Shown piece by piece: positions 14,653-18,917 of a DNA stretch of 18,917 bases (positions are counted from its first letter, which is position 1; each line of letters begins with the position of its first letter). Source of the stretch: Bacteriovoracaceae bacterium UBA4097. Lineage in GTDB: Bacteria > Bdellovibrionota > Bacteriovoracia > Bacteriovoracales > Bacteriovoracaceae. The translations under genes and the position numbers were made by a program. The stretch covers positions 13,786 to 32,702 of the forward strand of contig DFXX01000117.1 of NCBI GenBank assembly GCA_002381765.1, in the 5' to 3' direction. The notes below the pieces were generated by a model. It ran no database searches, was not told the origin of the DNA, and was given only the letters and a program-made list of their open reading frames with translations.

Positions 14653-15993
14653 ATGGCGAAGATAGAAGTAGTAATGCCACAAATGGGAGAGTCGATCACG
14701 ACTGGTACCATTACCAAGTGGCATAAGGGTCCAGGAGATGTGATTGAGCTAGATGCAATCCTTCTTGAAATCTCAACCGATAAGGTTGAATCAGAAATTC
14801 CAAGTCCGATTCAAGGTAAGATCATTGAGCTTCTTTACCCTGAAGGAACTACCGTTGATGTGGGCAAAGCAATTGCTATCATCGATGACGATATGAATGC
14901 AAAAGTTGAGTCTTCCGGCAGTAAGCCTGCGGCCCCAGCCTCTGTGCCAGCTGAACAAAAAACGGCTCCCTCACCTGAAGGCGGCATGACGGCTGAGAAT
15001 AATGGCGCAGCAGCGGCCATGAGTCACAATGAAGATGAGAGAAATGAAGATGGGTTCCGCTTCTATACTCCACTGGTTAAGGCCATGGCAAAAGATGCTG
15101 GCATTTCCCTCGGCGAACTCAAAAATGTAAAAGGCTCTGGCGCCGGCGGAAGAGTCAATAAGTCTGATCTTGAGCAGTACATCGCTTCTCGCGGTCAGGG
15201 TGGAGCTCCTCAAAAAGCCGCAGCTTCTGCTCCTTCAGCTCCTGCCGCATCTCCTGCTCCACAAGGTGTTTCTCAGACTCGCTCTAGTGGTGAGAGAGTT
15301 GAGATCATTGCGATGGATAATATGAGAAAGGCCATCGCGAGAAATATGGTTGCTTCTAAGCAAACTTCTCCGCATGTAAATTCAATCGATGAAATCGATA
15401 TGACGAGACTTGTGAAGGCCCGTGAAAAAATTAAAAATGAGTTTAAGAAGCGTGAAGGGATTAACATCACTTATTCACACTTCGTTCTTTACGCCATTGT
15501 TCAGGCCCTTAAGGATCATCCTCTAGTTAACTCTTCAGTCGAAGGGGACAACATTGTAGTGAAGAAAGACATTCATTTAGGATGTGCCGTTGCCGTTCCT
15601 GGAAATGGTCTGGTTGTGCCGGTAATTAAGCACGCTCAGGATTTAAACCTTACTGGTATAGCTCGTCAGCTTGATATCCTGGCCAATAAGGCCCGCAATA
15701 AGAAACTCACGATGGATGATCTTACTGGTGGAACTTATACCTTCACCAATAATGGTTCATTCGGAACACTTATTGCTACTCCAGTGATACTTCAGCCTCA
15801 GGTTGGTATCTTCTGTACAGGTGTCATTAAAAAGAGAGTGATGGTAATGGAAGACGATGCAATCGCTATTCGTCATATGATGTATGGAACTCACACTTAC
15901 GATCACCGTATTATAGATGGTGAGCTTGGAAGTAAGTTCCTGGCTTCTGTTAAGTACCACCTAGAGAACATGAATCCTCAAGACCTCATCTAA
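14653..15993 (+). CDS. 2-oxoacid dehydrogenase complex E2 component (dihydrolipoyl acyltransferase)
   Basis: The 446-residue protein has the classical E2 layout. A lipoyl domain at 1-80 has Lys44 in STDKVES as the lipoylation site. An Ala/Pro/Glu linker follows. The E3/E1-binding domain is at about 136-176 (YTPLVKAMAKDAGI, GGRVNKSDL). A second Ala/Pro linker precedes the catalytic domain at about 210-446, with YDHRIIDG (His418, Asp422). It transfers the acyl group to CoA and forms the complex core. The substrate (pyruvate, 2-oxoglutarate or branched-chain) cannot be decided; PQMGESI at the start recalls succinyl or branched-chain types. AAGGAG is 6 bases before the ATG. It pairs with the E3 gene; no E1 gene is in the window. 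Confidence 0.95.
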   Translation: MAKIEVVMPQMGESITTGTITKWHKGPGDVIELDAILLEISTDKVESEIPSPIQGKIIELLYPEGTTVDVGKAIAIIDDDMNAKVESSGSKPAAPASVPAEQKTAPSPEGGMTAENNGAAAAMSHNEDERNEDGFRFYTPLVKAMAKDAGISLGELKNVKGSGAGGRVNKSDLEQYIASRGQGGAPQKAAASAPSAPAASPAPQGVSQTRSSGERVEIIAMDNMRKAIARNMVASKQTSPHVNSIDEIDMTRLVKAREKIKNEFKKREGINITYSHFVLYAIVQALKDHPLVNSSVEGDNIVVKKDIHLGCAVAVPGNGLVVPVIKHAQDLNLTGIARQLDILANKARNKKLTMDDLTGGTYTFTNNGSFGTLIATPVILQPQVGIFCTGVIKKRVMVMEDDAIAIRHMMYGTHTYDHRIIDGELGSKFLASVKYHLENMNPQDLI

Positions 15994-16000
15994 TTAAGGA

Positions 16001-16024
16001 AGGCCCCGTTAAGGGGCCTTTTTT
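16001..16024 (+). terminator. Rho-independent terminator after the E2 gene
   Basis: AGGCCCC (16001-16007), loop GTTAA, and GGGGCCT (16013-16019) are followed by a run of six T. It closes the lpdA-E2 unit and ends only 12 bases before the ATG of the histidine kinase. Confidence 0.92.
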
Positions 16025-16036
16025 CTGACCAATTTT

Positions 16037-17341
16037 ATGCCAAATTTAAAGTCTCTACTTTCACAGGCCATCTCGATTGGTGTCCATAACGGTCTCAGTG
16101 AGAGTAAGAAACTTGCTATTCAGATTGCGACACTTGATGGCTATTGGAGTCTCTTCGTTATTTCATTCTATGTCTTGCATAGTGTAGTCAATGGCCATAA
16201 CAAACTCTTCATACTTCATACTTCATGTTTTCTACTTACGGTTTTCGGAATTTGGCTTTTTAAGAAAAGGCATTATGATCTTGCCCGCCCCATGATTCAT
16301 TTTATTGGGCTACTTGAAATATTCTTAACGGCCGATTCAAGTAATATCAATTCCGGAGCAGAGTTCTTCTATTTTACAAGTATATCAATTCCCTTCATTA
16401 CCTATACCTACGAAGAGAAGTGGAAGGGGATCCTTTTGACTTGTTTTGCCTGTTCAGTTTTAGTCACACAGCAGATTCTGGGTACTGGTATTTTTATGGA
16501 GCAGTTGTCATTCTCCATTGTTGATCGAGTTATGGCGATCCTTTTTGTGGTCTCATACTTTATAGTTATTCTCAACGTTGCAAGATGGCAGTTAAAAAAA
16601 CTACAGATAGAAATTACTCATCAACATAATGAACTGATTCACACTTCTAAGATGGCGGCCCTGGGTGAAATGGCCGGAGGAATTGCTCACGAGATAAATA
16701 ATCCCCTTCAATCGCTCTCTCTTCAACTGACTATTCTCAAGGAGAAATATGAGAAGAAAGAGGTTAATGATCACTTGAGCCGTATGGATGATATCGTTCA
16801 CAGAATTGGAAGGATGGTTCAGGGACTTAAAAACTTATCGAGAAAAGATCAGGATAATCAGGAAATCTTTGAATTGAACTTTGTGCTTAATTCCGTAGTA
16901 AGTATTTCAACTGAAAAAATATCTAATTTGGGCATTCAGCTTATTGTAAAAGGAAAAACCGATTTTGAGCTTATAGGAAATCCCATTCAAATATCTCAAG
17001 TTATCTTGAATCTCTTAAATAACTCCATTAGTGCTATTCATAATTTAGCTGAGAGATGGATTGAGATAGAAGTTAAGCAAGTGGGAGAGAAACTGCAAAT
17101 CTGTGTGACGGATTCAGGTCTGGGCATTCCTCGCCATATAGTCACTCACATCATGAAGCCCTTCTTTACCACCAAGCTTCCAAGTAAGGGCACAGGACTG
17201 GGACTTAGTATTTCTAGTAATATTATTGATAAGCACGGTGGGACGCTCTCGTATGATGAAACCTATTTTAATACCAGGTTTGTGATTGAATTGCCTTTGA
17301 TGGCTAACAGCCACTTAAACACAGATATGGGGCGGAGATAA
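16037..17341 (+). CDS. Orphan membrane sensor histidine kinase
   Basis: The 434-residue protein has about six transmembrane helices (roughly 36-52, 56-75, 84-100, 109-124, 130-150, 161-181), so the sensor part is mostly inside the membrane with little periplasmic material. A short coiled coil follows, then the kinase core: H box MAGGIAHEINNPL (phosphorylated His218), N box around QVILNLLNNS (Asn325), G1 DSGLGIP, F box PFFTTK and G2 GTGLGLS. All catalytic motifs look intact, so it should autophosphorylate. No receiver domain and no response-regulator gene are in the window. The ATG has no Shine-Dalgarno and lies directly after the terminator of the E2 gene; a downstream start would cut into the first helix region. 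Signal unknown. Confidence 0.94.
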   Translation: MPNLKSLLSQAISIGVHNGLSESKKLAIQIATLDGYWSLFVISFYVLHSVVNGHNKLFILHTSCFLLTVFGIWLFKKRHYDLARPMIHFIGLLEIFLTADSSNINSGAEFFYFTSISIPFITYTYEEKWKGILLTCFACSVLVTQQILGTGIFMEQLSFSIVDRVMAILFVVSYFIVILNVARWQLKKLQIEITHQHNELIHTSKMAALGEMAGGIAHEINNPLQSLSLQLTILKEKYEKKEVNDHLSRMDDIVHRIGRMVQGLKNLSRKDQDNQEIFELNFVLNSVVSISTEKISNLGIQLIVKGKTDFELIGNPIQISQVILNLLNNSISAIHNLAERWIEIEVKQVGEKLQICVTDSGLGIPRHIVTHIMKPFFTTKLPSKGTGLGLSISSNIIDKHGGTLSYDETYFNTRFVIELPLMANSHLNTDMGRR

Positions 17342-17364
17342 CCTACTGGATTCACCACCCCATA
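17326..17364. terminator. Inverted repeat between convergent stops (weak terminator candidate)
   Basis: TATGGGG (17326-17332) and CCCCATA (17358-17364) are perfectly complementary with 25 bases between them, and span the 25-base gap between the kinase gene and the convergent membrane-protein gene. The loop is long and no strong T tract follows, so it may be incidental. Confidence 0.3.
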
Positions 17365-17366
17365 AT

Positions 17367-17906
17367 TTATCGATGAGTATGAGCGTAGCGACGCTGGTTC
17401 TGCTTAGGGCGTTCATGGGCACGACGAGGATGTCGGCTTACATAATGATTTCTGATGGTGTTTTGTCTCCACCAATCAACGGCTCCTCCTAAAAGAACAA
17501 CAGAGAGAATTCCATAAAGTATCTGATCCAGTCTTCCTAGCTCTAAGACATTAGGTATGATGGTAAAAAGGGATTTATCCATTCTCAAATAACCAATGTT
17601 GGGCATACCTGGTTCACCCAAGATAAGGCCAAGAAGAGCGAGAATTCCAAAATAGAGACCAAAGCTCAGGCAGCAATAGAAGGCATTTAGACTGTGATCC
17701 TTAAATCCTCCATTATAGATTAAGACACCACCTGCCACTGCAATGATGGAGCTGCTGACGGCAGAAAAATGCAGACCTGCAAAAGCAGGAAATAAAATTC
17801 CAGACAATCCAAGAATGAATAGTGCTACACCTACAATGATACTAATGGTCTGTGTGCGACTTTTCTTTTTCCCGGGTTCTGGGGGATGAACTTGTTCATT
17901 TTCCAT
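17367..17906 (-). CDS. Small four-helix membrane protein of unknown function
   Basis: The 179-residue protein has a short charged N-terminus (ENEQVHPPEPGKKK), then four likely transmembrane helices at about 20-44, 50-67, 75-97 and 128-147, and a very basic, His/Arg-rich C-terminal tail (about 150-179). By the positive-inside rule both ends should face the cytoplasm, and the tail could contact nucleic acid or phospholipid heads. I do not recognise a family. An excellent Shine-Dalgarno (AAGGAGG) sits 4 bases before the ATG. It lies downstream of rarA on the same strand with a 102-base gap, so it may have its own promoter. Confidence 0.85.
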   Translation of the reverse strand: MENEQVHPPEPGKKKSRTQTISIIVGVALFILGLSGILFPAFAGLHFSAVSSSIIAVAGGVLIYNGGFKDHSLNAFYCCLSFGLYFGILALLGLILGEPGMPNIGYLRMDKSLFTIIPNVLELGRLDQILYGILSVVLLGGAVDWWRQNTIRNHYVSRHPRRAHERPKQNQRRYAHTHR

Positions 17907-18008
17907 GGCTCCTCCTTAGACTTACAGAAGAATGCAAGTTTCAGACCGGCCGGATGTTCTGGTTATTTGCCTTTGATTAACTATGTCAGAGGCAGAATTC
18001 CCCAAAGT

Positions 18009-18917
18009 TTACTTGCCGGTAATGATCTTCCAATTCTCATTCATGATTTTTTCCGAACCATTCTTCTGATAGCGATAGAATTTCTTTTCAATTCCATGGG
18101 GAAGATATTTTTGCTCAGTCCAGTTATGGGGAAAGCTGTGAGGATATTTATAATTTTTCTTCTCGGGAGAAACATTGGAAAGATGTCCTGGCACTTCCAA
18201 AGTAGGGTTCTCTTTGACAAAACTCATGGCCTCATTGATTCCCATATAAGCCGAATTTGATTTTGGAGAAAGGGCCATAAAGACCGTGGCATGGGAGAGG
18301 GTAATACGTGCCTCAGGCATACCAATATGCTTTACCACATAGTGAGAGTTGGCAGTGACTTGCAGAGCTTGCGAGTTGGCCAGCCCCACATCTTCACTGG
18401 CCAGGATCATTAGCCTTCGCGCGATGAATTCCGGGTCCTCACCACCGTCGAGCATAATGGCCAGATAGAGCAGGGCCGCATCGGGGTCAGAGCCACGAAT
18501 AGATTTAATAAAGGCCGAGATGACATCATAATGGCGATTAGCATTTTTATCGTACTGGCGAGCATGCTCAAAGAGTTCTTTTAGAACTTTTTCCTGATCG
18601 ATGAGTTCTTCCAAACTAAAGGCCGCAAGGCGGGAGAGCTGATTGAGAGCAAAGCGAGCGTCACCATTAGAGAGACGAGCAAGCTCATCGATAAAGACTT
18701 CAAGCTCTGGTTTACCCAGATCTGTTAACCCTCTTAAAAGAATACCCCGCAAATCTTCCACCTGAAGCTGTTTGAGTTCTACCAGAGAAACTCGCGAAAT
18801 AAGGGCCTTATTAAGAGCGGTATGTGGATATTCAGTGGTGGCCCCGATAAACAGGAAGTCCCCGTTTTCCAGATAAGGAAGAAGGGCGTCCTGCTGAGAC
18901 TTATTGAAGCGGTGAAT
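18009..18917 (-). CDS. rarA: Replication-associated recombination protein A (RarA/MgsA), N-terminus outside the window
   Basis: The reading frame is open to the window edge; 302 residues are visible and about 115 N-terminal residues, including the Walker A motif, are missing. Visible AAA+ elements are HRFNKSQQDALLP (just after Walker B), sensor 1 in FIGATTE, and the arginine-finger segment NKALISR. The C-terminal tetramerisation part is typical: ASEDVGLANSQAL, then GMPEARITLSHATVFMALSPKSNSAY-type sequence, and a KYPHSFP-like tail. RarA is a clamp-loader-like ATPase acting at stalled forks and single-stranded DNA junctions. The GTG at 18761 is internal and not the start. Confidence 0.95.
   Translation of the reverse strand: MHRFNKSQQDALLPYLENGDFLFIGATTEYPHTALNKALISRVSLVELKQLQVEDLRGILLRGLTDLGKPELEVFIDELARLSNGDARFALNQLSRLAAFSLEELIDQEKVLKELFEHARQYDKNANRHYDVISAFIKSIRGSDPDAALLYLAIMLDGGEDPEFIARRLMILASEDVGLANSQALQVTANSHYVVKHIGMPEARITLSHATVFMALSPKSNSAYMGINEAMSFVKENPTLEVPGHLSNVSPEKKNYKYPHSFPHNWTEQKYLPHGIEKKFYRYQKNGSEKIMNENWKIITGK

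Noticed and set aside
17886..18260. Plus-strand 124-codon open frame over the end of rarA
   Set aside because: It runs antisense to well-conserved RarA sequence and has no support of its own.
1..18917. CRISPR array, insertion sequence or defence island
   Set aside because: I saw no regularly spaced repeats, transposase motifs or known defence genes; the exonuclease-WYL fusion is the only defence-like hint and is reported separately.

Overview
The window reads as chromosomal DNA from a Gram-negative bacterium. It is moderately AT-rich and densely coded, with clear Shine-Dalgarno sites in front of most genes. A Bdellovibrionota-type lineage (Bacteriovoracia/Oligoflexia) is my best guess. The guess rests on the combination of a class II ribonucleotide reductase, SlyX, RarA, a PmtA-like methyltransferase, an FG-GAP/ASPIC lipoprotein and several exported proteins of no known family. 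It is inference and cannot be proved from this window. I see no insertion sequence, phage gene, CRISPR array or rRNA. No gene-free stretch exceeds about 270 bases.

Left part (1-4465). The window opens inside a gene for a repetitive, helical LEA/apolipoprotein-like protein (1-585), closed by a hairpin terminator. A two-gene minus-strand unit follows: a PmtA-like SAM methyltransferase and then a HAD phosphatase. Diverging from it is a plus-strand pair, a small BON-domain protein and slyX. slyX meets a convergent 504-residue exported protein of unknown function with only 2 bases between the stop codons.

Middle (4198-10902). A 268-base divergent region separates the unknown exported protein from an 832-residue lipoprotein carrying seven calcium-loop FG-GAP/VCBS-type repeats and a C-terminal ASPIC/UnbV domain. 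This region holds a perfect inverted repeat centred on a candidate -10 box, a pair of mutually exclusive hairpins, and a G7 tract inside a candidate promoter spacer. A strong bidirectional terminator, a minus-strand CaCA-type Na+/Ca2+ antiporter, and then nrdJ (B12-dependent ribonucleotide reductase) follow. nrdJ ends in another bidirectional terminator that also serves a minus-strand tRNA-Gly(GCC) gene. That tRNA has its own near-consensus promoter.

Right part (10903-18917). A minus-strand unit with overlapping genes encodes a DEDDh exonuclease with a C-terminal WYL-like module, a small two-helix membrane protein joined to it by a GTGA stop/start overlap, and a KamA-family radical SAM enzyme. 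Diverging from it are lpdA (E3) and an E2 acyltransferase gene of a 2-oxoacid dehydrogenase complex, without an E1 gene nearby. After a terminator come an orphan six-helix sensor histidine kinase, a convergent small membrane protein and the C-terminal two thirds of RarA, cut by the window edge.

Most genes are household or stress functions. The parts most worth a second look are the exonuclease-WYL fusion, the 4198-4465 control region between two exported putative calcium-binding proteins, the two G-homopolymer tracts, and the uncharacterised exported and membrane proteins.
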